Shown: positions 44,848 to 55,870 of the stretch, piece by piece
How positions within the stretch are numbered: the first letter of the stretch is position 1
Layout of the letters: each line of letters starts with the position of its first letter
Source of the DNA: Fistulifera solaris
Lineage: Eukaryota; Bacillariophyta; Bacillariophyceae; Naviculales; Stauroneidaceae
Assembly (NCBI GenBank): GCA_030295235.1
Contig: AP026151.1
Location: 1 to 64,000, forward strand
Reading direction: 5' to 3'
DNA length: 64,000 nt
Made by a program: the position numbers and the translations under genes
The notes under the pieces: model-generated
Database searches by the model: none
What the model was told of the DNA's origin: nothing
What the model saw: the letters and a program-made list of their open reading frames with translations, nothing else

Positions 44848-45269
44848 ATGCTTTCTATTGCACGCAAAGCCGTAATCGGCAAAGCACCGGTCATGACGGT
44901 CGCAGCATCGCGAGCGATGTCCTCCTGTCAAAGGCCGTTTTCAACATCGATAGGCGACATGTTTCACATTAAGGTATGTAGAAGTACTGCTATGTACGAA
45001 AAAGATTGCAATCGAAGACTCTAAGGCTTTTCTTCTATCGTTCCTATCAGGAAAAAGTCGAAGAAGACAGATACATACGCAAGATGGAACAGCATGGTGT
45101 CGAGCATCGTGACATGGCAAATCCTCAATGGAATAGCATACCGCCTACCGACACCAGCAAAACACCTGAGCAACAAGCCATGCAAGAAATTCGGCTAATA
45201 CTGAATGAGAAAGACTATTTAACTTATCCCACACTGGAAGCGTTGGTGCAGTGGAAGTTAAAGAAGTAG
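44848..45269 (+). CDS. Small mitochondrial-type protein, possible IF1-like ATPase inhibitor, two exons
   Basis: 114 aa. Exon 1 is 44848-44973, the GT-AG intron is 44974-45050 (77 bp) and exon 2 is 45051-45269; the joined frame is clean. The N-terminus (MLSIARKAVIGKAP...SRAMSSCQRPFSTS) is an Arg/Ser/Ala presequence of mitochondrial type with an RPF-STS processing-like site. At the junction the protein reads IGDMFHIK-EKVEEDRYIRKM, which resembles the F-x2-KE-x2-EE-x-Y-(I/F)-R core of ATPase inhibitor factor 1. Downstream it lacks the long IF1 coiled coil and ends with IRLILNEKDYLTYPTLEALV. IF1 identity is tentative; another small inner-membrane-associated factor is possible. Confidence 0.6.
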
Positions 45270-45413
45270 TTGCTTTCCAGATTGTGTGATATCTTGCATC
45301 ATCCAAGTCTCTGGTGAAATTCGACATTTCGTTATCACTATCTGCACATAATAACTAATCCTAATTATATAATACAATTTTAATTCGTTTGCGGTGCTCT
45401 TGAAACTCAGCCT

Positions 45414-47837
45414 CTACAATGACGTTTTCAGCGGACGCGTAACTGATGCATCGAACAACGCGGCACGAGTGGCTTGCGTAGCACGCAACCATTTGGATAC
45501 TTCGTCCGCCACAATCTCGGGTACTTCATCATGTGGGCAATGACCTGCTTGAATCGGAACTGCTGTTACACCCGCTCGTAATGCTGCAAAGCGCTCCATT
45601 CGATCTTGTGCATCATTCAAGGGGTCTAATACACCTTGTGCGATCAACACAGGGCGGTTCGCGAACGATGACTCGGGAGATTGCGTGTCACCCGCTCCAG
45701 CGTCGGCTTGTAGCAGTTCGTTGGCCGTACGAGGAAGCGGTAACTTTGCACCGGCCATCATGACATAAATGGCGCCTGGATCCAAAGAGTCTCGTCGAAT
45801 ATTCTCGCATAAATCGGAACTGACAGCAGACGGATTGGTGGGATATAAATTCACACAAATCGACTGTATGCGAGGCCGCAAATATTGTAAGAGAATATTA
45901 CCAAAGGCTCTTCCCACCCAACGAGGCGGCGGAGAACAGGGAGGTAGTAGTTGTTGTTGCGTTTGCTGGGCGACACTAAGTTTTGTCTTGTCACCCGCCA
46001 TAATTTCCTCCTTCGTCATAACCGGACCGGCAGAATTGAGTAAAATCAATCCTGTGCATGATTTTGTTCCAGGAGCTCCGCTGGCCGACAATGGATTTGT
46101 CGAGCATGCCATGTCACTGGCGGCCAATGACAATGCTGTGTATCCACCGATACTGTTGCCGCCTACAGTATACGTATCATGTTCCATAATTTCTTTCACA
46201 AACGCCAACATTTGACTCTCCCACAGGTATCCAGTGTAACTTAGGGCAGGTTTCTCGGAGTGACCGAACCCCAACAAGTCGGGACAAAACGCTGTATGAG
46301 CAGTATGTTGCTGAGGGTTTTGTTTCTTTAGGGCTTCCACTGTCCCTTTCCATTGCGCTCCCGACGCACCGAAGCCGTGGACCCATAACAGCGCTTCCTT
46401 GGGAGACTGTTTCGAATGTAGAGGCGGGTTGTTTGTAAGATCAGTTTGAAAGTAACGACACAGAAAACCATGATAACGCCAATATTTGGCCGATGGCTCC
46501 TGTCGCAAATGTTGCGTCGCCAGCTGAACATGCCATTCACGTGCCAATATCATGGACTGCAAAGGTGTTTCGTTCTTGAAGATAGCAGACCAAGGTTGCT
46601 CATTTGATGCTGTTAAAGAATGAATGCGTCGTGGACTGACGGTCCCCAAGAACATGGGCGCACTCAAAAAGCGAATGATACTTTCCCCTGGAAGCCAATT
46701 GAGTGGTTTTCCAGAATTGATATCACTCTCCCTATTCGAATATGAGTTACTGCATTGCAGCTGCCATTCCATCGCCGCATGCTCTAAGCTATTCGGATTG
46801 GCTCGTGCGATTGCCCGTTTCGGTGAGAAGAACCACGCGGTATCATCTTGTTGATAGTCTTGTACATAAGATCTTACTTGATTGAGAGCAAATCGACATC
46901 CGACCGAGTCGTACGCTAAACCTCCCCAGTGGGTTGCGTACAGACCTGTATTGCGACTATTGGCGCTGCTGCTCGCGTCAACACCGACTTGTTCCATGAG
47001 TTCTTCAGCGTTAGGGATGGTGGTGGACGTAGATAAGCACGTGTAGGACGAAGATGAACCGGAAGAAGCTGGAACAACATCCAATGGTGCCTCACATGGG
47101 ACAGACGCATACTGCGCTTGATACGACGGATAGTCATTGGGAATGGTTCTAATGTCATCGATCGGAATTTCACGCAACGATGCTTTCCACGGTCGAATCG
47201 TCACATTATCGTTGGTTGTTGTTTGCTCCATTTCTGACAGGAGATGCGGATAGGGACCATATTGTATGGAGTTATCCGCAGGGCCCAAATCACAAACGTG
47301 AATGCAAATATTCGGGGTTTCGTTGCTGTCATCGGCCCTTTTCGACAAAGCCTTTCCAACGGTCTCTTGGATGACGGACAGGAATGACGATTTCTTCCTA
47401 CTAGTCGCATTCGTGTCATTCGTATCACATGACACATACGATAAGTTCAAATTCAAATCTTGTTGCAGTGATTCTTGTAATTGTTGCATGGCTTCGCTCA
47501 CTAAATGACAGGTATCATAAGTATGCGCTTTCATTCCCGGAATATTCTGTAGCATTTGAGTTTGCCCAACGAAGAGAGGTAATATGAAAGAGCGTTGTGC
47601 ATTGCCGTTTACAATTTCCTCTCGAGTTGTTTGTATCGCATTCCATAAACCAACATGGTCGTCGACACGTAAGTCACCGACTCCAAATAAAACGACTTGT
47701 ACGTTCGTTGACGTTGTCTTTGCAGATACGGAAGGCGTCCATGCGTGCACTTTGGTGAAGGACGAATATGTGCAGAGACAGCACAAGACGTACAACAAGA
47801 TGTACCTAGGAGAGTGCAACTGTTGAAGATTTCTCAT
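45414..47837 (-). CDS. Photolyase-like/alpha-beta hydrolase fusion, plastid-targeted
   Basis: 807 aa from ATG 47837, intact and intronless. A signal peptide (YILLYVLCCLCTYSSFTKVHA) is followed by WTPS, an A/W plastid cleavage site. Residues about 45-240 are a photolyase/cryptochrome N-terminal domain (VQVVLFGVGDLRVDDHVGLW, FILPLFV, HVCDLGP). The middle keeps only traces of the FAD-binding half (GLAYDSVGCRFALNQV, PMFLGTVSPRRIHSL). The C-terminal 330 residues are an alpha/beta hydrolase: LLWVHGFGASGAQWKG (oxyanion), VGGNSIGGYTALSLA (nucleophile Ser), RPVLIAQGVLDPLN (Asp) and IQAGHCPHDEVPE (His). The same fusion is known in plants (Arabidopsis At4g25290). Substrate unknown; photorepair is unlikely given the degraded flavin region. 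Confidence 0.88.
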   Translation of the reverse strand: MRNLQQLHSPRYILLYVLCCLCTYSSFTKVHAWTPSVSAKTTSTNVQVVLFGVGDLRVDDHVGLWNAIQTTREEIVNGNAQRSFILPLFVGQTQMLQNIPGMKAHTYDTCHLVSEAMQQLQESLQQDLNLNLSYVSCDTNDTNATSRKKSSFLSVIQETVGKALSKRADDSNETPNICIHVCDLGPADNSIQYGPYPHLLSEMEQTTTNDNVTIRPWKASLREIPIDDIRTIPNDYPSYQAQYASVPCEAPLDVVPASSGSSSSYTCLSTSTTIPNAEELMEQVGVDASSSANSRNTGLYATHWGGLAYDSVGCRFALNQVRSYVQDYQQDDTAWFFSPKRAIARANPNSLEHAAMEWQLQCSNSYSNRESDINSGKPLNWLPGESIIRFLSAPMFLGTVSPRRIHSLTASNEQPWSAIFKNETPLQSMILAREWHVQLATQHLRQEPSAKYWRYHGFLCRYFQTDLTNNPPLHSKQSPKEALLWVHGFGASGAQWKGTVEALKKQNPQQHTAHTAFCPDLLGFGHSEKPALSYTGYLWESQMLAFVKEIMEHDTYTVGGNSIGGYTALSLAASDMACSTNPLSASGAPGTKSCTGLILLNSAGPVMTKEEIMAGDKTKLSVAQQTQQQLLPPCSPPPRWVGRAFGNILLQYLRPRIQSICVNLYPTNPSAVSSDLCENIRRDSLDPGAIYVMMAGAKLPLPRTANELLQADAGAGDTQSPESSFANRPVLIAQGVLDPLNDAQDRMERFAALRAGVTAVPIQAGHCPHDEVPEIVADEVSKWLRATQATRAALFDASVTRPLKTSL

Positions 47838-48220
47838 TGTTTGAATTATACGACGATCTTTCCGTTTCATCTCTTTTCTTTCTTAATTCCGACTGCAACA
47901 CGCTTTCCGCAACGTCTTTCTCACTTGTGTCCTTGAAAGAAGAGAGAAAGATTCTTTTTATTTGCAAATGGGAATTATTTGAAAGTAGGGGGCATAAGAT
48001 AATTGTTGCCATGCAATACTTTTTTTTTTCTCGCGTTGCATTTTTTTGCGCTGACGCGAAAACGCACACGATGGCCGATCGGCGTGTCAGTGTCTACTGA
48101 GACATCAAGACGTTCTGCGAAATGCAAGTCACTCCGCATTGGTAACCACCCCTGTCTTGAATAAATCTTGTTTTTTTTCTGTCGAATGATATAGCCCTAG
48201 CTCCTAGCTTTTAATACGAC
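47838..48220. other. Intergenic spacer
   Basis: Promoter side of the fusion gene and 3' side of the RING gene, with poly-T runs near 48020 and 48170. No gene seen. Confidence 0.5.
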
Positions 48221-49090
48221 TCACGGCTCTTGTTCATCTTCCTGTTGATGTTGCTGATGCTCAATTACAGAAGGTACGCCACCATCTTCGTCTGGAATTC
48301 TCGTCGTGATGGTGAGTTCGACTGATTGACTCGGAGGAGGGACTTGTTGCTCCAACATGAGTTCCATATTGAAAACACGCGATTCTCCTATTACATGGAT
48401 TGCCGCAGCACGCCATTCATCAGCCGTGAAGAGTTCTTGACGACAATAAGGGCACTCATCGTGCTGCTTTTCCATCCATTCCATGCAACATGAATAATGA
48501 AACATATGTTGACACGTGGCGCCTCTCAGAATATGCACGCCCGACTTGAATGAACTCAAGCATATTGAGCAGGAACCATTGTCCTCTGAATTATTGCGCT
48601 GTTGCATTTGCGGTCGCCATCGCTCCGATTTGGGAAAGATTTGTGCGAGGATTTGGGATCTTTCACGGTTCGTCATGTAAGGAGAATATCGACCGGTTCC
48701 TGATGGCGCCCGATTTACGTCACGATTTGATTCTGGTGTATCCAGAGAACGTTGTCGTGCACAAAAGGTATACCACAGCCAATATCGGTAATGAAAAATC
48801 GCAAAGGCAATCACAAGGACAAACGGTCCTATCAGCGTAACCCATTTGTGCCAAGTGCTCGACGAATCATCATCGTTGTCGGACGTAGACGACAGATCGC
48901 GCTGCTCTTTGAATACTCTTTTTATAATGATGAACGAAGCATATTCATTACTTGATCCTTCCTTTTTATTGTGTCGCGATCCTCGTAATAATACATCATT
49001 GACACAGATGATTGACTTTACTTGCAACAGTAGCGATATAATAAGCGCGAAATTCCTATCCGAAAATGAAAGCAACGGAAAGAACCGCAT
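48221..49090 (-). CDS. Membrane-anchored RING-H2 protein (probable E3 ubiquitin ligase)
   Basis: 289 aa, intact, paralogous to the gene at 10569-11452. The N-terminus has a signal-anchor-like segment (FALIISLLLQVKSIICV) and a second helix (WVTLIGPFVLVIAFAIFHYR). The RING-H2 reads CSIC, CQHMFHYSCC, CPYC, with GVHILRGATCQH shared with the paralogue almost residue for residue. The post-RING motif RQELFTADEWRAAAIHVIGE is a conserved extension that the pair shares. The tail is Gln/Glu-rich. Expected role is ubiquitin transfer at an endomembrane, with the RING on the cytosolic side. Confidence 0.85.
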   Translation of the reverse strand: MRFFPLLSFSDRNFALIISLLLQVKSIICVNDVLLRGSRHNKKEGSSNEYASFIIIKRVFKEQRDLSSTSDNDDDSSSTWHKWVTLIGPFVLVIAFAIFHYRYWLWYTFCARQRSLDTPESNRDVNRAPSGTGRYSPYMTNRERSQILAQIFPKSERWRPQMQQRNNSEDNGSCSICLSSFKSGVHILRGATCQHMFHYSCCMEWMEKQHDECPYCRQELFTADEWRAAAIHVIGESRVFNMELMLEQQVPPPSQSVELTITTRIPDEDGGVPSVIEHQQHQQEDEQEP

Positions 49091-49924
49091 TATTTATAAA
49101 AAGATGGATGGTCGTATCATGCTTTTATGCGTTACAACGGCGAATATGTTTTTGCAATCAAAGACCAATATCCGGGGAGTTAAAATTCTGCCATCCAGTA
49201 CAAGATTACACGTAGCGTCCACGACAAGACAGAATTTTAACGCCGTTTCTTGCCTCGCGTGTCGATAATTTTCCCTTCCAGGTAAAAGAACTATTACGTT
49301 CCAGAATTTCCGTATTAGTTATCTCTGGTAATACAGAAATTCTGGTTTGTTTTAGAAATTCTGGACCAGTCTTCGAGAGTCCTGACCTGCATGCTTTTAC
49401 TACCATCCAAACTGTAGTCTTGAGCAAATTCACGACTGGATTTCTGTTATGAGACTGCATCGATCCTTTTGTACATGCAGCCTGCAGCGCGAATTCTTTT
49501 GTCTTTTTTTCGCCTTTGCTTACAGTCTCATTACAATCATCAGTATTCGACTCGACTCACTTTTCCGCCGTCACATAGGCGTCAGCAACAGTTCTGGACA
49601 CGGTGCTTCGGATCATGACGAAAGAAAGCGATGTTCCAGAAATTCCGGACTGGTTATTTCTGGTAATACAGAAATTATGTAGTCGTCCAGAAAATCTATG
49701 TCTGTAAGCCTTTAGCAATTTCTTTGTCGAAACTTATTTCTAGGTTAATGAACAAGATATTACGTTGTCGTTATATTTTCCAAATGCGCCGCCTTGTTTC
49801 CTTAAGTTCCTTCCCATTTCATCTTAACCAATTTTTTCCACCAACCCTTCGATCTGTTCACTCAATCTTTGCTAACTGCTTCCTTCCTTCCATAACCTTA
49901 CAATCAATAGTCATGCAACTATTG
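49091..49924. other. Spacer with inverted and direct repeats
   Basis: GTTAAAATTCTG (49179-49190) and its exact complement CAGAATTTTAAC (49230-49241) form a 12-bp hairpin stem. A roughly 45-bp direct repeat built on CTGGTAATACAGAAATT occurs near 49302-49350 and 49632-49678. It could be a decayed element; no coding sequence. Confidence 0.5.
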
Positions 49925-50882
49925 TTACTCCGACGGCAAGTAACCATGTTCAACGTTGTAACGTTGGAAATAATCTTGCAAAAAATGACGTCCTTCGTGA
50001 AATAACGACAAACTGATAATGGCCTTGGCAATACCGATTCCTTGTCCACGGAAGATACCACGCATACCAAACGTGGTCATATCGTGAAACATTTCCTTGA
50101 CGGCGTCTTGCACCGGAATCGATTTCCCTTGAATCGAGTTGGTTTGCATAATCACTTCCAGACGACTCAATGGATTCGTCACCACGACGTAGATGGGAGA
50201 CACGACACTGGAAGCAATCAAACCCGTGGCGGAACGTCCCCAATTGGTCTTGTCGCCGACTTCCTTTTGAATGTACTTTTGCAATCGCGGTTGACCGACC
50301 AAACCGAGCAAGGCCGATGCCATGGAATGCCCCATAAGCGGGATGGATCCACGGAAGAGAGGAGCGAACTTTTGGGCGGCAGATTCTTTAAGAATATCCC
50401 AAATGGGCTTGGCTTTTCCGGTTTGTCGGAAATAGGCGCGTTGCTGCTTTTCGATCATGCGAATGGGGTTAATGAAAGGAGCCGAGAGAATAGAAGCCGC
50501 AGTAGCGGCAGCGAAACCAGGATTCTCGCCTTCCCCAAGGAAAAAAGAAAAAGCCGAGAAGGATACCGAATTTGGGAACTCGTTTAAAGCCGACACCGAT
50601 CAAACGCGGCGTGACACCCGAAAGGGACGCCGAAATAGGATGAGCAACAAACACAGCGCGTGCTTCTTTCACAGCTATGCGGGGATCTACCGGCTTCCCA
50701 GCGGCATCCTTCGCATATTGCTGCACAAGCTGACGGTAAGCAGTCACAGGATTATCGACGATAGTTTGAAAAGCAGAGCCTCCCAAGTACGCAGTGAGTG
50801 CTTGCGCTTGCGAAAGACCTGTCTTTTTCACGACGAAAAAGTCAGCGGGGATAAACGGAATAGAGGAAGCGTTTGAACTCAT
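49925..50882 (-). CDS. Mitochondrial carrier (SLC25) family protein, one apparent frameshift
   Basis: About 318 aa, the usual length for a six-helix carrier. Three related repeats are visible, each starting with a P-x-x-x-x-R/K type signature: VDNPVTAYRQLVQQ, SAPFINPIRMIEKQQRAYF and VVTNPLSRLEVIMQTNSIQG, each followed by a Phe/Gly-rich amphipathic segment (LFRGSIPLMGHSMASALLGL; MRGIFRGQGIGIAKAIIS). The canonical P-x-(D/E)-x-(K/R) residues are replaced in all three, so it is a divergent member. The frame slips once near 50540, in a run of A on the plus strand: SGVTPRLIGVGFKRVPKFGI leads into FSFFLGEGENPGF. Substrate unknown. Confidence 0.75.
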
Positions 50883-51288
50883 ATTGTAAGCTTATCGTTT
50901 GCTTTCGTTGCTTGTTAATTCAGAGGAAACGAAAGCTTCTTGTCTTTCCAAAAATGAAAGACAATAACAGCAACAAGAGGTGACGACGACCAGAAAATGT
51001 CGACGGCAATGCTGCGCACTACGGTACATTATGCGCAACCGTTGCTTTTTTCAAAATGACCGGTTTGCCGCGATGATACGTTTGCGCTTTGCGAATACAA
51101 TAATGTACGTTCTTGATTGCTGCGACACTGACGATGCAGGTATTACCCTAGGTATGAAGTTTGACACTTAGCCATGAAACACGATTCGGAATTCGATATA
51201 GCCTGTTAAGTAGTCTTGGGGACCGTTGATTAGCTACAATTAACATGTAATCTGTGTGTAACCTTTAACCTTACTGATTGTTTTTTCC
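50883..51288. other. Intergenic spacer
   Basis: 5' side of the carrier gene and 3' side of the channel gene; nothing else recognised. Confidence 0.5.
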
Positions 51289-54200
51289 TCACTCCTCTTT
51301 GTCGTTGCAGTATTTATTGGCATCTTTCTTTTCAAACATGGCCATGATGGAATCTAAATCGGAAGCACTGTGAATGTGACGACTGGCCAATCTGTTGTTG
51401 GTAGACTCTGGCAAAGCCATCTTCGTCGGGTCTACATCTTCTACCGGTAGAGAAGGCATCATCGACGTCATTCCTTTGTCACCAGACATCACGTTCAAAT
51501 TGACCGGCAATGGTGGACTCTTGTAACGCATATCCAACTTTTTCGACAATTCTAATCCGAACGAAGCGACTTCGGCTTTGCTGGCTAAGACGGCACCCAC
51601 ATCTTGCCAAGCTTCGCGCTGTCATTTCGATAGGCATAATAATTATGGAGTTGGTAAAATGGGAAGAAAGAACAAAAACAAGCAAACAATCAATCAAAAC
51701 ACACAATCAACTTACATGAACCAGGATTGTAATGTATTCTACGATTAGCAGAACAAACCATAAAGCGCGTCAGAAAAGAAATGGATGTGCATGTACATGA
51801 AGGACTCCTGCACTCCAACACATATTTATCATTAGGAGAGAGAGAGTCGAACGTACGTACCGATGTAACCTTGATCGGCCATGATTTGTGTGGGCCGAAA
51901 TGCGCCGAAATTGGCCCATTCACGTGGCCGGGCTCGCACAAATTTGCGCAAGGCTTGCTGGAATACCTCAACTTTCTCGTATTCTACTTCCACGGAAAAT
52001 TTGAAAAATACAAATACCTGGGCGTTCGGAGAACGTGCCATGTTCAAGATGCGTGAACTCGCCATGGAGGAATTCGACAAAGTGGCACGCTCGTTCGTTA
52101 CTCCGTAGATGAGGGTCGTATTAAACAATGTGACGTCCTGCAAAATATGGATAAAAAGGATGAATTGAAGTGGAGCGACTACACAAGACACGGATGACGA
52201 GGACACCACTGCAACGTACCTTAACAATCCAACCAGGGCTTCCGTCGGAACTCGTGTCTACTTGGACATTCGAAACATGAATTCGATCACCAATGTCATA
52301 GGGACGCTGCAACAAGATAAATAACCAACCTTCAAACATCTTACTCATGGCCGAACCAATTACAAAGGCAAATGCAAGAATGAACGAAGACATCGAAATG
52401 AACAGTGCCATGGGACTCACTCCGGATTGACTCAACAAGATACAACCCAGCGTCACGTAGAAAATGACATTGATCACATTTTCGAAGGCGCGGTCGACCT
52501 TCTCACTGTTGTGCACCGCTGCCCGTAACAGCTTCGCTTCCCTGTAAACTGCGTCCACGCTCTTGACAAACTCCAATAGTGTCAGATAACCTTCACGGTC
52601 CGGACGCAACAGTCGAATCAAATCCTTCAGTAGTTGTGGGTCGATTTCGCCGGTTTCGTCCACCGTCGCCAACGCCAAGACGTCAAAGCGGAGAACGCTT
52701 GTATCGGGGTTAAACACATTGAGTCGGTGATACACTTCTTGCGACGAAATAATGGTGCTTTCGCGTGTCGACGTGTCACCCCAAGCTATACTGAACAGGA
52801 ATCGATTGTCGAGGAAACTCAGGCTCTGGCGGAACTGGAGAATGGCATCAATCGAAATGGAATCTTCGACACCCATTTCTTTTTCGGGATCTTCCCACGC
52901 ACCGAGGTATTCGTTGATACGATTACGATCGGCCTGACTCAAATCTCGTGGATCGTTAGCCTCGATAACGCGTCCATTGAATTGGTCGAGAGAATCGGGG
53001 GCTGGAGCAGTGATATCCTGTGCATTGTGTAGATCTTTTTCGGATTCGGTGCGAAGCAAACCAAAGTATTGTTCTTCACTAAACCCATAGTTCTGGAGAG
53101 CAATCACACCGCTTTGATTTTTCTTGCGCCGTGCACTACGACGCGACAAATCTCGTGCGACAAAAGCGACACGCCCGAGCAAGAGAATCTTTTTCATAAG
53201 TTTGGCCAAATCTTCCGAGTAGTTTCGATAGATCTTACGACCGAGCATGAATCCCACCCAAACACGTTTGACAGAGATTGCCAATCCCACACCGATGCCC
53301 ATGATCAAAAGACGACGATACCAATCTTCTCCAGGAATACCGCCACTGGGATTTGCTTCTGTGAAAATGGACAAATAGCTCTCGAAATAGTACGTCTGCC
53401 ATTGACCCCAGTGCTGCGCAAAATCTGTATTGCCTTGCAACAACGCTAAATTCCACAAAGACCAAAAGAACATGTGGAACGGTATTCCCCGCGACTGGAT
53501 CACAAACAAGGTAAAGAGCTGTCCAAAGGCACTGACAAAGATCCGTGTACTGACGCAACAGAAATCAATAATGATTGCTTGGCACATTTTGGCGAGACTC
53601 AGGGTAATGATTTGTCGGACACAAACAAAGAGAATCCACCAACTCGCCGATGCCGTTTTCGCATCGAACTGCTCTCCGTCGGTATTGACGAGAATGGTGG
53701 TATTCGTCTCAAAATCATATACCAGTCGTGAGTCCTCCTCAATACGGCCCGTCGGAGGATTTCCCGCAAGATAAAACAGAATGAACGATATTCCAATCGC
53801 GGGTAAAACGACGAGCATCAAAGTCCACAAGTAGGCTCGCAATGCACCTTTTCGCTGTTGCGTGAACTCCTTGGCGTCACTGACCAAACTTTGTCCAGCT
53901 TGTTTGATGGCTTCTTTCTTGGTCTTTTTGTTGCTATTCTTGTTCTTTGTCTTCTTGTTCTTGGATTTATCATTGGAGTCGGTTCCCCTTGGGCCACCCA
54001 GATTTCCACTACTACTACTACTACTACTACCCCGCTGACCTTCTTCCATTTCCATCAAGGCCGAATTGGAAGCAATGGGCGCCAAAGGTGTCTTTAAATC
54101 TCGCTCTTCGTCTTCAGAAAGCATTGATTTCATTTGCAAGGTCGTTTTCAAGGCACCCCAATGCTTATTCGCCTGTGCTTTGGCCTCCTCTTTTCCGCAT

Positions 54201-55242
54201 CCGTTTTGCCACGAAACACCAAGGTAGCACTTTGATCGAACGGTGATGTAGCCGCTGTGGTGTGAATAGGAGGATCATTCTCCAAGTCATCATCCGAATC
54301 GGACGAATCATCATCGGATACATCCCGACTCCCATGTTCCTCCATACGATGCATCGCCGCCATGGCTTGTGTCAATCCAAACAAGGTAGATTCCATCGTT
54401 TTAGTGCGGCGGTGTTGAATATCCGAGGAAGCCGAGTGCTTGGAGGCGGCGGTGGAACTGATTTTGGACGCCTTGGTTGATGATGTATTCGAACGTGCAT
54501 CGGACGAGGTATCTTTCGTGGGCGTGTTTGCTTGAAAAGCAGCGGTATCATAGGGTACATTTTGCAAGATGCGTGTCCCTGAATCAGTCGAAAAGCCTCG
54601 ATCTCTTTGATTGGCCCGTTTTTCCATGGCGTACACAATGGATTCAATCGCCTCGACTTCATGATTGCCACCGCGGACGTCAGCCAAAGAAACTTGCGTA
54701 CGTACATCTCTTTTCGGTAATGGTGGTTCAATGTCGGGAAGCGATGGGGGTGGAGGAGGAGGCGAAGAAGAGTTAAGAGAAGGATTGTTCGATCGCGGAG
54801 GAGAGATGCCGTATCGTTGCGTGGTTGCATTGGAGGCTGGTGTAAGAGGACTGTAGGGTTCTTCCTGATCCTGTATTTGTGCGTTTTTGACCATGGCGAT
54901 CCATCGATCGGTTGTATTGGAAGTTGAAGCGCGCGAAGTGTCATTAATGAGTGAAGGACGTTTGAGCAGCGGTGAAGTATTGAGACTTTGTGCAGTCTGT
55001 GGACTCATCATTGCGGGCTGTTGTTGCTGTTGCTGTGGTTGCTGCCATTGCTGATCACCCCACGACAACTGTCGACCTTTTGCTATTTTCGGCTTTGAGA
55101 GCGAACTTACAAGCGGTTCATCTTCTTTTTCTTTTTCTTCGCTTCCGGTCGTTGTAGCTCGAGCGACGGAGGGGTTGGTGGGAGGTTTTCCTCCTCGATT
55201 CTCACAACCGCTGTTGTTCATCTTTGTTGTTTCCGAATTCAT
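51289..55242 (-). CDS. MscS-type mechanosensitive channel with EF-hand-like segment, copy 1, one apparent frameshift
   Basis: 1,217-aa eukaryotic MscS channel. Exons: 55242-52220, 52137-51861, 51738-51716 (a 23-nt microexon) and 51618-51289. The frame closes exactly if one base is added in the T-run at 54191-54194 (plus strand). A disordered N-terminus (about 420 aa) has KIAKGRQLSWGDQQ, a kinase-site-like motif. Four or so membrane helices follow, including LWTLMLVVLPAIGISFILFY and FGQLFTLFVIQS. Next is an EF-hand-like pair (TVDETGEID, RPDREGYLTLLEF), then the pore helix (SPMALFISMSSFILAFAFVI), the beta-domain start RPYDIGDRIHVSN and the cytosolic VFVFFKFSVEVEYEKVEVF. The C-terminus carries RHIHSASDLDSIMAMFEK. 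The plan resembles fission-yeast Msy1/Msy2, calcium-linked osmotic channels. Confidence 0.9.
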
Positions 55243-55870
55243 CGCTGTTTCCCTTGCCTTCTCTATTATCTAATCTGTAAATGATTCACTGAATGTCAAT
55301 GAATCATTAAGCCTTCCTTGTCTTGTTTACCAGGTAGTATACTCCGTAATAAGTAACAATTGTTTTGATTTTATGAGCTCTCGTGTGATTTCTTCATATG
55401 GTTTGCTTTTTCGTCATTATTTTTCGACGACGAAAATCGGAAATCATAACAAGATCTTTGGAGACCTGATACAAATCAGTACACTGATTCCGGGAATCGA
55501 ACGAAACACGATAGAACATCGATCCAAATAGAATTCAGCATTTCTTGGAATGACGACCAGATTGTACACTGTGGACGTGCTGACGTTCAGCGACGACGGG
55601 TCGAGTAATAGGTAACTTTTGTTGGATGTTGGATTTACAGATTTCAGTCGATAAAAACTACTGAGTAGACTATATTATATAAAAAAATACTGGAGTATAA
55701 AGAGGAGGTTGAAAAAATTAACAAGAGGGTCTCTGTCTGTTGCCTTGAATCTTATTTGCCAAGTTTCGATCGATTCAATACGCGAGGCAGACCAGCGACC
55801 AGCGTTTGTTGTAGTTTCTCTAGCTAGAGTAGAGATTTAGACTTCGACGAGAGAGAGAGAGAGACAATCA
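55243..55870. other. Intergenic spacer
   Basis: Promoter of channel copy 1 and 3' end of copy 2. TACCAGGTA at 55328-55336; GAGAGAGAGAGA microsatellite at 55850-55864. Confidence 0.5.
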
